Made by a program: the position numbers and the translations under genes. The notes beneath the pieces are model-generated. The model had not been told where the DNA came from, made no database searches, and was given only the letters and a program-made list of their open reading frames with translations. From Cenococcum geophilum 1.58 (lineage: Eukaryota; Ascomycota; Dothideomycetes; Gloniales; Gloniaceae), in assembly GCA_001692895.1 (NCBI GenBank), contig KV748205.1, positions 558,001 through 622,000 on the forward strand: 64,000 bases of DNA. The letters are read 5' to 3'. Of the stretch, positions 10,788 through 22,270 are shown piece after piece. Numbering within the stretch: the stretch's first letter is position 1; each line of letters opens with the position of its first letter.

Positions 10788-11246
10788 GGCTAGGCTTACT
10801 TCCCCGTATTGAGATATTCTTTAGTGCATATTTGAATCATTGGGTACATAATTCTTGGGGGACGAAGTAGACTTGGTGCGGCTCAGCCTACGTCCGTAAC
10901 CTCGTAAGGTTGTCAACTCTGCCATTTGTCCATTCATCTTAAATTTCACATATTGTAAAATGCCATGTTAAATGCCGGAAAGAGGAAGCAGAATAAATTG
11001 CATGGATTGGACTCTGATGTATCATTGCCAATGGACCTTCTACATAAGGCCGTGAGCATGCTTTCTCTCGGATCAATAAAGATCAGGAAGAATATTATTG
11101 CGTGTGAGAATACCTCAATCTGTCGCCTGAATCCAAATCCAGAGTTTTCCAACAGAAAAAGAGCGGACAAGGGACCAACACCGAAAAGAGCTTCCATATT
11201 CCGGTTGAGAACAGCTTCTCAGTTGAAATGATTCTTCAGCCTGATC
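10788..11246. other. intergenic region between convergent genes
   Basis: These 459 bases lie between two facing stop codons. I see no convincing gene; an 88-codon frame at 10965-11231 has no recognisable features. The stretch should hold the 3' ends of both flanking transcripts. AATAAA occurs at 10992 and 11075 on the plus strand. Confidence 0.5.
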
Positions 11247-12785
11247 CTAGTACTCAGGTTCAGCAGAACCCACAAGCTTGACCATCTCATGAAGTTGCTG
11301 CAACGGAGTATGAATCAGCCATCTCTCATCGATAAAGTCCTTCAGCTTTGCCATCTTCAGAACACGATACCGGTCCGCGACGACCTGCTCGGGCACCGTC
11401 TGGCCCACGGCCGTCCTCGGAAGCCCTAGAACGCGTTCCCGCCCATGCAGCACCCTGAAATTATCCCAGATATAGAGATCGCCCGGCTTAAATGCAAACT
11501 TGAAGAGGTGTGAATCGCGACACATGATTTCCTGGAAGGTTCGGTACGCAACTCGAGCTTCTACGAAGTCATCGTATCGCGATAGTAACGAGCCCGTCAA
11601 GTGTGGGTGCCATCGAAAACGTTTGATCTGGCCAGGGAAACCAGGGTGCATCGTCACTGCAGTGTCGGTAGCTGCTTGGTACATAGAGGGCGTGTAGAAG
11701 TGTGCGACTCGGCCAGTGGCCATCGGCGCTGCGCAGAGTGGCTCGTAGAGGTGTGGAGCTTCTTTTTTGAGAGTTTCGAGCGCAGCAAAGCACGAGACAA
11801 ATGTATTCTCACTTTCCCCTTCTAGGGCATAAAGTCCTTGGATTCTGGCTGGATGTGTGTAGTGAGCGTGGTCAGAATGCGGTAGAAGAACTTTGTTGGG
11901 GTTGTAGTTAGGAAGTCCAGCTCCACGCTTCATGTCTTCTTCATGGTGTGAAGCCACGTTGAATGTTTTATCGGCTCCGCGGATGGGATGGAAGAAAACG
12001 TTGCCAAAGAGTTGCTTCAATACTTTGGTCACGATTGTGTTTTCTTTGTTTCTCTCACTCTCGAAGTCAGGAGCTGGAAGCCCAACTACTTTGACGATCC
12101 CAACGGTTGAGTCCAGTAGTACGGCGTCAATAACCCGCTCTTTGGCTGCATTCAGGACCTCCGGTACGGCATTTTCAGGAAATAGATCTGAGTATAAGAC
12201 CTCTGGGATCGCTAGTTCATTTGCCAGCCATCCAGTTGGAGAGTCCAAACTAGTTGTCGCTCCAGGATCACACCTGTTTGCTACTAATGGTGCCAGTGCG
12301 CGAAGCCATATTGCTGGGAATGAAGTTCTCGACCCATCGTTCCAAGTTATATTGACGATTGACTGGGCTCCGGCGCCTGTCAAGCTGGTACGTTGGATTT
12401 GAGCCTTTGGAAGTTTCCGAGAAAAGACATCGGCGTCATCTTTCGATGGACCATTATCCACTTGCGCATCATGAAGCCACTGCGCATGAAATGTGAAGCT
12501 AGCATCCCGGAAGTCAATGGTCACTGCTTCTAGGTTTGCCGCCGTCTCGACCCGGCCAACGAGGTTTCCAGTTGTGCCAGTTAGTAGATGGATATCTCGT
12601 CCGAGTAGTGTATTTGAGGATTCTTGGACGGCAGCCTCTTGTTGAAGACGCGCATGACTAGAGTGCAAGGTACGAAAGCCTTTGGCTGCACGCAGCCTTG
12701 TCTCTGTGGTTACTGGCCGGATCAGATATCTCAGATATCTGGTGTTACTAAAGTTAGCCCCTTTGAGCGAAGCACGAATTCTCAT
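11247..12785 (-). CDS. gamma-butyrobetaine/trimethyllysine-type 2-oxoglutarate dioxygenase
   Basis: A single-exon gene of 512 residues. The N-terminus is basic and Ser/Thr-rich, like a mitochondrial presequence. Residues about 85-165 correspond to the small GBBH-like domain (LEAVTIDFRDASFTFHAQWL; NITWNDGSRTSFPAIWL). The catalytic TauD-type domain follows: H303 and D305 in LLPHSDHAHYTHP and the distal H447 in WDNFRVLHGRERV form the Fe(II) facial triad, and R449 is a likely 2-oxoglutarate contact. Family members hydroxylate gamma-butyrobetaine or trimethyllysine in carnitine biosynthesis, using 2-oxoglutarate, oxygen and iron. The Cys residues that bind zinc in the small domain of vertebrate BBOX1 (WLRDNC.C..C) are not seen; here the segment reads WLHDAQVDNGPS. 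Which substrate is used cannot be decided from sequence. It is about 540 bp downstream of the CorA-like gene on the same strand. Confidence 0.88.
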   Translation of the reverse strand: MRIRASLKGANFSNTRYLRYLIRPVTTETRLRAAKGFRTLHSSHARLQQEAAVQESSNTLLGRDIHLLTGTTGNLVGRVETAANLEAVTIDFRDASFTFHAQWLHDAQVDNGPSKDDADVFSRKLPKAQIQRTSLTGAGAQSIVNITWNDGSRTSFPAIWLRALAPLVANRCDPGATTSLDSPTGWLANELAIPEVLYSDLFPENAVPEVLNAAKERVIDAVLLDSTVGIVKVVGLPAPDFESERNKENTIVTKVLKQLFGNVFFHPIRGADKTFNVASHHEEDMKRGAGLPNYNPNKVLLPHSDHAHYTHPARIQGLYALEGESENTFVSCFAALETLKKEAPHLYEPLCAAPMATGRVAHFYTPSMYQAATDTAVTMHPGFPGQIKRFRWHPHLTGSLLSRYDDFVEARVAYRTFQEIMCRDSHLFKFAFKPGDLYIWDNFRVLHGRERVLGLPRTAVGQTVPEQVVADRYRVLKMAKLKDFIDERWLIHTPLQQLHEMVKLVGSAEPEY

Positions 12786-13025
12786 CCTAAAAGAGTTTTA
12801 ATGAGGTACCAAAAGTGTGGCGACTTAGAGCAAGTAGAAGCTTGAGAGATATGGCGCGAGATTCGATGGAAACGAACTCATAACAGAAGCAACAGATATA
12901 GATACAAAGGACTTCCTTATCTTAGAGCCTCAAAAACAAATCGAAGCCATTTGATTACCCGGTAAAAGAATGCCATGCACATGATCATTGTTCACTGGAC
13001 TCTCATGCATGACAATGCGTGCTGG

Positions 13026-13079
13026 CTTTGCATGTGGTATCTACTTACGCCCGACATGACTTTGCATGTGGGGGTATCT
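13026..13079 (-). promoter_or_regulatory. duplicated CTTTGCATGTGG..TATCT motif upstream of the dioxygenase gene
   Basis: CTTTGCATGTGG is present at 13026-13037 and again at 13060-13071. Each copy is followed by TATCT, directly or after three extra G. Several more GCATG cores lie nearby (12970-13020). The pair is about 240-290 bases upstream of the dioxygenase ATG, inside the 539-bp gap after the CorA-like gene, so it is a candidate regulator-binding site. The rest of the gap (12786-13324) shows no gene. Confidence 0.4.
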
Positions 13080-13324
13080 GCATCACACCCTCAAAGTTCA
13101 CCATCATGCGGCTCGGAGGACTAGTGCAACCTGATGGGTTCAGGCGCAGCACCGTGCTATAATAAACTCATTTGAGTGGATCAACTTCCTTTTTATGATT
13201 AGAAGTTAATCAATCAATCAAGTAAACTATTAACAAAACGCCCCGGCTCAAAAATCGCCTGTCTCAAATGTTTACAACTTAAGCTCACATTTCCTATATG
13301 GCGATTCAGCTATTCAATAGCAGC

Positions 13325-15623
13325 CTATGCATTAGACGTTGAAAATTGCTTCTCTGATCGTAGACGAATTCGGAAAGGATTCTCCTCTATACGGTCGCGG
13401 AACGCAATGAAGAACGCAAAAAAGATTACGACGATTGAGATTGGTCCTGCAATGCTCCAGAAGAACCCCTGATCACGATTCATCGCTCTGACGTCAACGG
13501 TATTCATACCTAAGTGAGTCGATTAGATCTGGCTGGTGACCTGGAGACTATGTAGGGAACAGAAGCTATATGAACTTACCAAAATATGATGTGAAAAATG
13601 ACAGGGGGAGGAAGATCACCGTGATAATAGTGAATACCATGATGGACTTATTCTGAGAATCGTTTCTTTTGGCAAGATTAACCTGAACTTGTGTTTCCTT
13701 TGCCATATCAATTGCTATCTCAGACTGCAGATTTGCTGTGTCTATATTGCTGATTTGAAATAGCTTCACAGTCATTAGAAATTTTATGATATAAGGAGGC
13801 GTGAGAGCTTAAGCTTACTTGGGCTTGTAATTCTCTTGCTCGATGTAGGAGCCCTTTCAGGGACTCAAGGTGAACATCTCTCATCTTAATAGCATCGTCA
13901 AACGTACTATCTGTCGATTGTGATTTGGCTTGCAAAGCAGTACGTTGGTATTGCTGCCAGAATTGGAGAGCCTTAATTTGTGCTTGTAGAGGATCGAGAA
14001 GAATCGTTAATTCAGCCACAAATTCACTCAGACGTTTGATTAGATCTTTATTCAAGCAACGGTCCGTGATAGAGAGGATCTGGAATTGCTTGGAATAGCT
14101 ATGTTAGCTGGAAAGATTCTGGGCTTGGCAGGGCTTTGAGGTGTAGGGACATACCAAACTTGACAGCCTCTTTCGATAAGTTGGCTCGTAGCTTCCCATA
14201 CCCTTATCTGCATTGTTTACAATCTGAACAAGAATTTGACCCCAATTCTGTGGGTCAATTGACTTTCCCCATATGTCCTCGAAGTGGTCAACCATATTTT
14301 CGTTTCTGAAAGCGCATATCGTGTCTAGAGCAATTTAGTCAAATCAACCTCCCAGAAGCTTTTGGCAAAATGGTTGTGCACCTGCATCAGGAAATATTAT
14401 TAGCCAAAGGGGGTCCACAACGAGTAAATGCGTTTGGCGGTGTGTCTTTGATTCGTTGTGCTCTGCCGATATTTGACGGCAATCGAGTCCTATAGTATCA
14501 TGGTGGCCACAAGCGTACTCAAACAAGGCTCTAGCGCTTTGGATCCTTTCGGCACAGCTGTCGCCTTGGAATGACTCAGTTTGGAGCGTACTCTCCTCTG
14601 CGAAATCAAATTTCCTCGAGTACCTCCATTGAGATATTGCTGGGATACCTTTACTGTCTCTTAGAGTTTGCCGTTGCATGAGTGTAATGAATCTTTCTGA
14701 TTTTTTACGCTTTTCATAATCCAGCACAAACTCAAAGTCGATGACAGGATACATCGCCGCAAGATACCGGAAATCGCGGAAGTCATGGGCCTTCTGGACA
14801 AAAGAATCCGCGAACGGGTCGGGAAAGACGTTATGATAGCCATCATTTGCTTGGAAGCGCTGTAATAGGGTATGAGACATAAGTTTGGCCTCTTCCTCGG
14901 GTAAAGGATATAGAGCGTGAAAGATCTGCGTGATATTATTAGACAGATGAATTCGAAGAACAAAGAAGGGCTCGGACTTCATCTTCAATGAATGAGTATC
15001 TAGTCTGTGGGAAAATGACAACCCGAAAGGCTGAGGTACGCTCAGGAAGCATCCGTGACACTAGGGCATAGGTGGATTTCTGGAATAGGGCTGGGTTGGC
15101 TGGGTTCTGGTTTGGCGCAACCGCAATTTCGATCAATGGAACACGGTACTGCTTGATTTTGTCGCCGAAATCTTGGATACGGATCCCATATTGACGGTAT
15201 TGCTTGTAAAGCCATGTTTCTGGAGCTGCTCCGTCTTGGAGGTGAGTTTTGGCTCTCGCGGTACGGATTACCGATAGCTGTAGCTCGGAGAGCAATCCAA
15301 ACGCAGCAGTCCGACTGAAATACTCCTTGAAGCTTGGGAGGATGTAAGACCAGTGAAACCAGTCGAGTCCAAGAAAAGAAATCGTGTTAGATTCTGGAAT
15401 TGCCAACCACACTAAAAATAGGAGGAGTATCATCAGCGTCATTGGGATTATGTACGACGGATGGGTACCAACAGTGTTGCTCCTCAGTCTGCCACAATTG
15501 AAACTGTGCTTCTAGTTCCTTTTTTATTGTGTTGCGCCTGTTTACCTCGCATTCTGGGAGCTGGTCTTGGACGTCAACTCGAAAATATTGGCCGACGGGA
15601 ACTTCACTGAGATACGGAGCCAT
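13325..15623 (-). CDS. CorA-like divalent-cation transporter (fungal type)
   Basis: Seven exons on the minus strand: 15623-15473, 15411-14978, 14925-14382, 14324-14155, 14088-13819, 13763-13580 and 13509-13325, giving 645 residues. A large cytosolic N-domain (FLGLDWFHWSYILPSFKEYF; VVDPLWLIIFPDADTICAFR) and a helical stalk precede two C-terminal membrane spans. The first (about 563-585) ends in the signature SYFGMNT with G585-M586-N587, restored exactly by splicing exon 6 to exon 7. The second is about 600-622. The short basic tail is cytosolic. The GMN motif is the selectivity element of CorA/Mrs2/Alr channels, so Mg2+ or a related cation is the probable substrate, at the plasma or vacuolar membrane. 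Donors of introns 1 (GTTGGT) and 2 (GTCCGA) are weak, so those two junctions are less certain. Residues 60-430 vary widely in fungal members. Confidence 0.88.
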
Positions 15624-16284
15624 AGCTGGGGAGGAATGAGAATTGTTTAGTCAATCAGCAGATTGCCAAACCCAGATTTCTGGGCTTGACCAAATTTTCT
15701 GAAATTGAAACTCGATAGAATTTGTGTAGGTTTGAAGGAACTTGCTACGTGTTTGATTAGAACAGGGCTTACTTTGCTCACATTAACACGTTAGTTTACG
15801 TCCAGCTGTTATCGATTAGGACTAGCCAATTAAATCAACCGAATCGAATTGCCGTGCTCAGGAATATAAGGCTGGTGATATTTACACACAAATGTGTCCT
15901 CGGCGCTCGCAGGTGTTTCGGTGTTCCGCACACGGACCACATTCTGGATGGACGCTGACGTGTTAGGGTATGTCGTCCGGACACAGCCTTATATCTTGTG
16001 CCCAACGCAATTTTTGGCGCCCGGGTGATTCGTGAGGCGATGGCTGTGGGTGGCAAGGATTCTGCACACAGCCATGCTTGGGCTTGTGGCCAAGGGTAGG
16101 GGTCCGCAAGGCTGCTTCTGTGCGACATAATTCCTTATTCGGCCGATGCAGTGGGGGCTATGTCGAACGATGAGCTCTATCGTTTTCTTTATCCATTACA
16201 ATTAGATATGTTCTAGATACGGTATCTACATAAGCTCAACCCCTTTTACTTGGCACGGTCGGCGGTACCGGACACGCGAGCCAA
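15624..16284. other. upstream region of the CorA-like gene and edge of the gene compartment
   Basis: No convincing gene is visible; a 97-codon minus-strand frame at 15835-16128 has no recognisable features. An 11-bp inverted pair (ATATAAGGCTG at 15864-15874, complement at 15984-15994) is present. From about 16200 the sequence turns TA-rich and retroelement homology begins near 16285. Confidence 0.5.
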
Positions 16285-16734
16285 GCTTTTGGCCTTAAGG
16301 ACCGTAGTAAGTCTCTAGGTGTCCGATAATAACTTATTACTAGATATAGGGGTATCCCTAGTTTTAAGCAGCTCTCGTAGCCGTTTAATCTCGGTATTAG
16401 CTACCGCGAGTTCCGCCTAGGGGTTTAAGATAGTAACTATTTCACTATATAAGGTATTTAAAGGTCCTATAACTGCTTTGCTATCTACTATGTTTCTTAA
16501 TATAATAATAGGGGCGTTAGGTAATTTCTAATAGGTTCTTCTAGGGGTTCTAATCCGTGCGGGCCCGGTTCTTAGTGTTCTATTCGTATTCTAATTCTAT
16601 ATCTTAAGGTTCTTATTCTATTCTTTTCTATAAATATATTTAAGTTCCTTTTTAGAAAAGAGGGTAAAATAAGCTTTAAATAATATTAGTAACTTAGTTA
16701 ATTAAGGTATAAGTATAGCAAGAAGGATGTATGT

Positions 16735-16893
16735 TGTCAGGGCACTGAGCAGGCTGATGGAATGATACATATGATGCTCTATGAGGAAGAATCTCAGGGG
16801 CTTGAAGGCCCCGAGAAGGTATCTACACGATGGCCGGCGCGCTGTCACGTGACACGCCGCTGAGCTCAAAGAGACTGCCCTAAGTACCCCCCC
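16735..16893 (-). repeat. 3' LTR of copia-1, barely RIP-mutated
   Basis: Starts TGTCAGGGCACTGAGCAGG and matches the right LTR apart from one-directional differences: TGAG/TAAG, CAGG/TAGG, TGATGG/TAATGG, GATGCTC/AATGCTT. In each case this copy holds the C or G, so it stands closer to the ancestral state. Confidence 0.8.
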
Positions 16894-19800
16894 AGGCTCT
16901 ATGAGCTCTAGCGAATAGGAAACTCCTCCGGGATGACTATACCATGCTCCATAAGGTTGTGGTTAATAGGTAGGGGTAGTACAAGTAGTAAGAAATGAAA
17001 TTGGGAAAAAATGGAAATTTTTTAAATATCGACAACGCTCGATCGCCCGTCTCCTATGCTAAAAAGTAGTATTAGTAAGCTTTTAAAATTTGGAACCAAG
17101 TCGATTGGCATCAATTCCGAGGTTCCGCCGGTCGTAGTATGATTTCCTAATTAGGCCTAGTTGACCTAGGAGACTTTAGTAACTCCAACACCTATCTTAA
17201 ACGCCTTATAGGCGACCTTTAGTAGAGCCTTTATTAAGCCGTCTACTAGCTAGTCCACGCCCGGTATATAGTGTAGTTTAATCCTACCCTATTTAATATT
17301 ATCCTTAATCTTATAGAGCTTAATATCCGCATAGCGCTCTTTCAGCACCAGTCGTTCGCCCTTGGTAAGTGCTTATATATTTATACTGTCTATATAGATC
17401 TGAACTAGAGCTAGGTCCGTGCCGTTATAGCTAAGGGCTCTTAGGAAGGTCGTGATCTTAATCGCTTCTTATGCTGCCGATTTAATCGCTAGGTACTCTA
17501 CTACCGTAGAGGACATCGCTACTATTAATTACTTCTTTAAGGCCTATTTGATTGGAGCTCCAGTTAGTTTAATAAACTAGCCTTAAGTTAATTTGTGGTT
17601 ATTTAGGTCATTACCGTAAGCTGCATTGATGTATACCTTTAGGTTAAGTCTCCTAAGGTTGTACTACTTGCCGCCATATATTATTCCATAGTCTTTTATA
17701 CCTTAAATATATCTAAATACTCTCTTAACGTGCGCTTAATGTTCGTTAGGTGGGTTAGCTAAATATTATAATAGCTTTCCTATAGCTATAGATAGGTCTA
17801 GCCTTATCTAATATAAGAGCTAGGTAAAGGATCTAATGGCTTTTAGATACCACTTCTTATAGGCCTTATTTATAAGGTCTTCTAGATAGCGCTTTCTTAA
17901 TTAAAGGCTAGTAGCCATTAGTGTCGCTTTTAGGTTAATTCTAGTAAGCTTAAAGGACTTAAGGATCCTCGCTATATAGGCGTCCTACATAATTGCGATC
18001 TTTTAATTAACTTAGTCACGTATTATACAAATCCCTAGGAAGAATCGAAGCTCTCCTAGGTCCTTAATCTTATATCGTTTCCGTAGGAGCTCCTTAAGGG
18101 CCTTAATAACTAGTATCATCGCCGCCGTAATTATAATATTATCTACGTATAAGCAGAGATAGGCGTCCTAGTATTCGCGGTGTCGAAATACGTAAGGATC
18201 TTCGTCAATTAGGTCAAATCCTATCGTCTTTAGATATTCCGTCAGGGTGTCATACTACAGCAGAGGTACCTATTTAAGGCTATATATCGCCTTTAGTAAT
18301 AGACAAACTAATATATAGTCGTTATTTTTAAATCCTTTTAGCTGTTGTACGTAAATTAAGTGCTTCCTTATAAAGCTGTTTAGGAAGGCTGTAATAACGT
18401 TAATCTAGTAAGCCTTAAGGTTATATACCGCGATTAACGCCAGTAGTATCCTATACACAGTTAAGGTTACTACCGCGGCATACGTACTATCGTAGTCGAT
18501 ATTCGCCACTTAGTGGTTACTGTATATAACCTACCTTGCCTTATACCGGATTACCTCTCTAAATGCGTTATATTTAAGGTTAAAGACAAACTTTAATAGT
18601 AGTACTTATGCGCCCTTTAGTCTTTTGACCAGTTAATATATCTTAGCCTTTTAGTATTAAGTTATTTTAACTATTAGCGCTTAACGCCAGTAAGGAGCTT
18701 CTGGTAACTATAGAGCCTCCTTTAATATTCGCGGTATCTTAATCTTGTGTAGAGCTTCTAGATAAGGTTCCTAAGGAGCCGGCTATATCTATATATAGGA
18801 CGAGAATGCAATCGCTATATAAGAGACCTTCTTCTTTTAGCTATAAGTATTTACTCTAACAGGAAGCTCCTCTAGTTTAGAAGCCTCTGTCTCCACACCC
18901 CCCTTAAGCTATTAGTTAATTTAGTAGACTCTATTATTATCTAAGTTAACGTTATCTTAATTATTATAGTCTTCGTTGTTACTTTTAGCAATTAACGGTA
19001 TTATGCTCTCCCTACCTACTAGGAGTAAGTTAGCAGTTAACTGCCAGGCTACCTTCTTAAAGGCTCGCAACGCCTTAGCTGCGTCCTTTATAGTAGGTGC
19101 ATTAGTTATTTAAAATATAGTAGCGTATTATCGCATGTCTCTATATAGGTCAATCGCCTTTTTAGAAACTGGCGCTGACGCTAAGGAGTTCCCTAACTCC
19201 ATTAATAGGCTTTAACTTAATAACTAATTTAATTAAGTTAACGGGCCTGGTTCTGGTAAAGGAGATAACTATAGTGTCGCCCCTCTTAGGCCTAGTTCTC
19301 CTAGTACTAAGTTAGGAGTATAGGGTCCTTCTAGTTTATCTATATAGTGTTCCTTTTCTTCTAGTGCTTTTGTAGTAGGGTAGGTAACTATAGTAACTAT
19401 AGTAATAGTCGGACCTTATGGTTCTGGTAGTAGTTCTAGCTCTAGCTCCTATATAGTAAGCTTATCCTCTAGCGTGGCAATTAGTAGATTTTAAGCTTTA
19501 TTAAATATTACGTTATGTAATTATACAATCTTGTTCTTAGCCGGTATCTAGATATGATAGATATAACCGTTATTACCTTTATAACCAACTAGACGTCCTT
19601 TCTTAGCTTATAGAGCTAGCTTTCTTAATTATATACTCTCTGGTCCTTTAATATAGACATAGGCAGTTGTACTATAACGTTATAGATATAATATATTTAG
19701 TATACGCATTTTAAACGGCTGGTTATAGTATTTAGCGTTAATTTAAAACGGTGATCTGGTCTCTTTTTTATAAGGTATTCTATTCTAAATTTAAATCGCT

Positions 19801-21945
19801 GTCTTATAAGCTTTATCCTATAGGTGTTTTAGTAGATTGGCCTTAATTATTATTAATCTAGCTATGCCTAATATAATACCTCTAATGCGTTTGGGTGTTC
19901 TGTTCTGCTTAGAGGTATAGGGAGCCATACGCAGTACGTTTATGCCTATTAATTTGGCGTATTTAGTAAGCTCTTTAATGCTAAATTCTTTACCGCCGTT
20001 AATTACGAGCGAGCCGATATATTGTCCAGTTTGGTTATATACTAGATTATTAAGCTCTTAAAGCCCTTCTACGGCGATTATCTTTTTAGTTTTAAAGAAG
20101 GCGTATATATATTTAGCATACGCTTCCATAAAGATTGCCATATGCTTATTACCCCTAACTCCCTCTAGGGTAAGGTAGAAGGTGTCAGCATATACGCGTT
20201 CAAATAGCCGCTAAGGTGGTATAGGTGTAGTATAAAAGACCTAGCGCTTTACCGTCACTAGGTAATAGGCTTTATATTAAGTTAGCTTGCCTATAAGGCT
20301 AAAGTCGCCCATCTTAGCCACCTTTTATAGTATATCCTTGCCTATATAGCCAAGACGCTAATGTAGTATATTGATATCAAGCTGCTATACAGTGGCGTGC
20401 GTAATATATTAAGGCTTTAGAGCCAGTTAAATTACGTATAGGCCGTTCGTATACGTCACTCTGCCCATAATTAAGTTATCTAAGTACCTCTAAATTGTAT
20501 AACTACTTATTTCCTTGTTAGGTCTAATATAGAGCTGCTTGCGCTTCTTAAGAGCTAACTCTAAGAGGAGTTTATAAGGTAATTTAGATGCGAAGAAGGC
20601 CTTAGTAGCTACTATATAGGTGCTGTTATCGTCTATTAGTAAGGGCATATACACCGTTCCCTTGCCAGTTATATAATGGACGGTTCCTCCTAACGTCCCT
20701 ATTGTAATAGGTGTTAATAGAGTCTTATAGTTAATAAACTTGCTTTAATTATTGCTTATTATAATATTAGAATAGAAGTTAAGGAACTAGTTGTCCTAGT
20801 TGCTGTTATCTAAGTTATCAACTATAGCTATACTGCTAATGAATAGGCCTCCTGCTAAGCCTCTGCCCGTCGTCCTAACTTAAGAAGTTAAATTTGGTAA
20901 AGTCGCTTCTAGTTCCTAGGGTGGATCTACGTATAGTATATCCTTATTAAAAGGCTTCTATGTCTAAGGTTAAAGGTTTAAGTAAAGGTAAAAGCACCTA
21001 TCCTTACCACTATAATATTTTTTACTGTAGTATGTATAATCTTTGTACTTTTTATTTAATGCTAATCCTTCTATATTAGATTTTGGTTAATTATCTTTAG
21101 ATAGCTTCCTGCTAATTAAGGATATTATAGTAGAGGTAGCTGGTTAAGTACGACTCTTGTTTATAAGGTTGCTTACCAGTTCCTTAATTATAATAAGGTT
21201 GTCCTCCTTTGTAACTCTCCTAGCTGCCTCTTAACAATTGGCTGTCTAAATAGGAAACTCCTCTTTTACCGCATAAAGCAGTTAGGCGTGTGATTGCTTC
21301 CTTAATATCGGCATTAACGCTATATTTAATTTCCTTATGCCTGAGATAAAAGCTTCTATATAGGCTTCAAGCGAGGTATAGTCTTTACGACTAAGATTAA
21401 GCTATTAATTCTATATCTGGTAGTTATGAACGAGACCTTGCGCGGTATATAGTAATTAAATTAAATTAAGCAGATCCTTAATGGAGTTGCGCGGCTTGCC
21501 TAATGTAGTAAGTTAATCGCGAATTAATTCCGATACTACGCCCTTAATTACCTTAAGTCCTGTTATCTGTTTATAACGCCAATCTCTATACTCGTCCGTC
21601 TGCTAAGGTAGCTCTACAGCCGTACCTTGTATTATTGGTAGGAGGTTATAAAGCTTAAGTTGTTGTATAATTCGACGATACCATTCTTTGTAATTACTGT
21701 CCCCTTTTAATACAGGAACAGCCCTAAGAGAGCTCTAGTATTCCTTCTTCTTTTATACTATATCCGCTATAGTATGCAATTAGTCGGTTTAACCATATCG
21801 TGCGTGGCGTGTATTTATATTAGTTTGTTATAAATTTCTGTCGCACTGTACTAGGGTCCAAATTTAAGGATTTATAGGTTTGTGTCGACTTAGTTAATTA
21901 AATAATAATATGGCAGCTAATAGAGCTTTAATTAAAGTTATAAAA

Positions 21946-21957
21946 GGGCTTATAACC
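21946..21957 (-). other. copia-1 primer-binding site for an initiator-tRNA fragment
   Basis: Immediately inside the 5' LTR the minus strand reads GGTTATAAGCCC. Apart from one G->A change it is the complement of the anticodon arm of initiator tRNA-Met (GGGCTCATAACC). Copia elements of this type prime with a half tRNA cut in the anticodon loop. Copia I has GGTTATAAGCC at the same place. Confidence 0.65.
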
Positions 21958-22124
21958 TATTAGGGCACTAAGTAGGCTAATGGAATGATACATATAATGC
22001 TTTATGAGGAAGAATCTTAGGGGCTTAAAGGCCCCAAGAAGGTATCTACACGATGGCCCGCGCGCTATCACGTGATACGCCGCTGAGCTTAAAGAGACTG
22101 CCCTAAGTACCCCCCCTACTAACA
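21958..22124 (-). repeat. 5' LTR of copia-1, RIP-mutated
   Basis: This 167-bp copy starts TATTAGGGCACTAAGTAGG and ends ..CTACTAACA. It carries many C->T/G->A differences from the left LTR and is followed by TATATAAGCC, the resumed LTR of gypsy K. Confidence 0.8.
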
Positions 22125-22270
22125 TATATAAGCCTATAGAATTAGATTATCTATTAACGAAAGTATAAAGCTAGAGAAAAGGAAAAGAAAAAGAAAAGTA
22201 GCGCTGCTTAAAGTTTTATACAATCTTCTAGTTATATAACTGTAGCTATTTACTAAGTCCTGCCGTAATA

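Larger units (their letters stand above)
16735..22124 (-). mobile_element. copia-1: RIP-degraded Ty1/copia retrotransposon
   Basis: Direct repeats of about 160 bp mark the two LTRs (16735-16893 and 21958-22124), with flanks TATGT and TATAT that differ by one RIP-type change and so probably are the 5-bp target duplication. The minus strand carries, from right to left, gag-like, integrase-like, reverse transcriptase and RNase H remnants. Diagnostic remains are AYLCLYVDNIIITA at about 18130-18165 (YVDN in place of YVDD) and VDGLIKAL at 17222-17246, the usual copia C-terminal ADGLTKAL. Dozens of TAA/TAG codons interrupt it, so it is dead. The leftmost LTR lacks the final TACTAACA-type bases of the other copy. 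Confidence 0.85.
16285..22270 (-). mobile_element. gypsy fragment K: gag-side piece plus LTR, split by copia-1
   Basis: 16285-16683 aligns with the 5' internal part of gypsy D (about 45770-46181, same orientation). From 16684 (TATTAGTAACTTAG..) the LTR of the same family begins, is interrupted at 16734 by copia-1, and resumes at 22125 (..AAGCCTATAGAATTAG) to end at ..GCCGTAATA, 22270. The left side is truncated against the gene compartment. Heavily RIP-mutated; nothing is coding. Confidence 0.7.

Noticed and set aside
15835..16128. 97-codon minus-strand frame next to the compartment border
   Set aside because: No domain, no codon pattern like the neighbouring genes, no plausible promoter seen.
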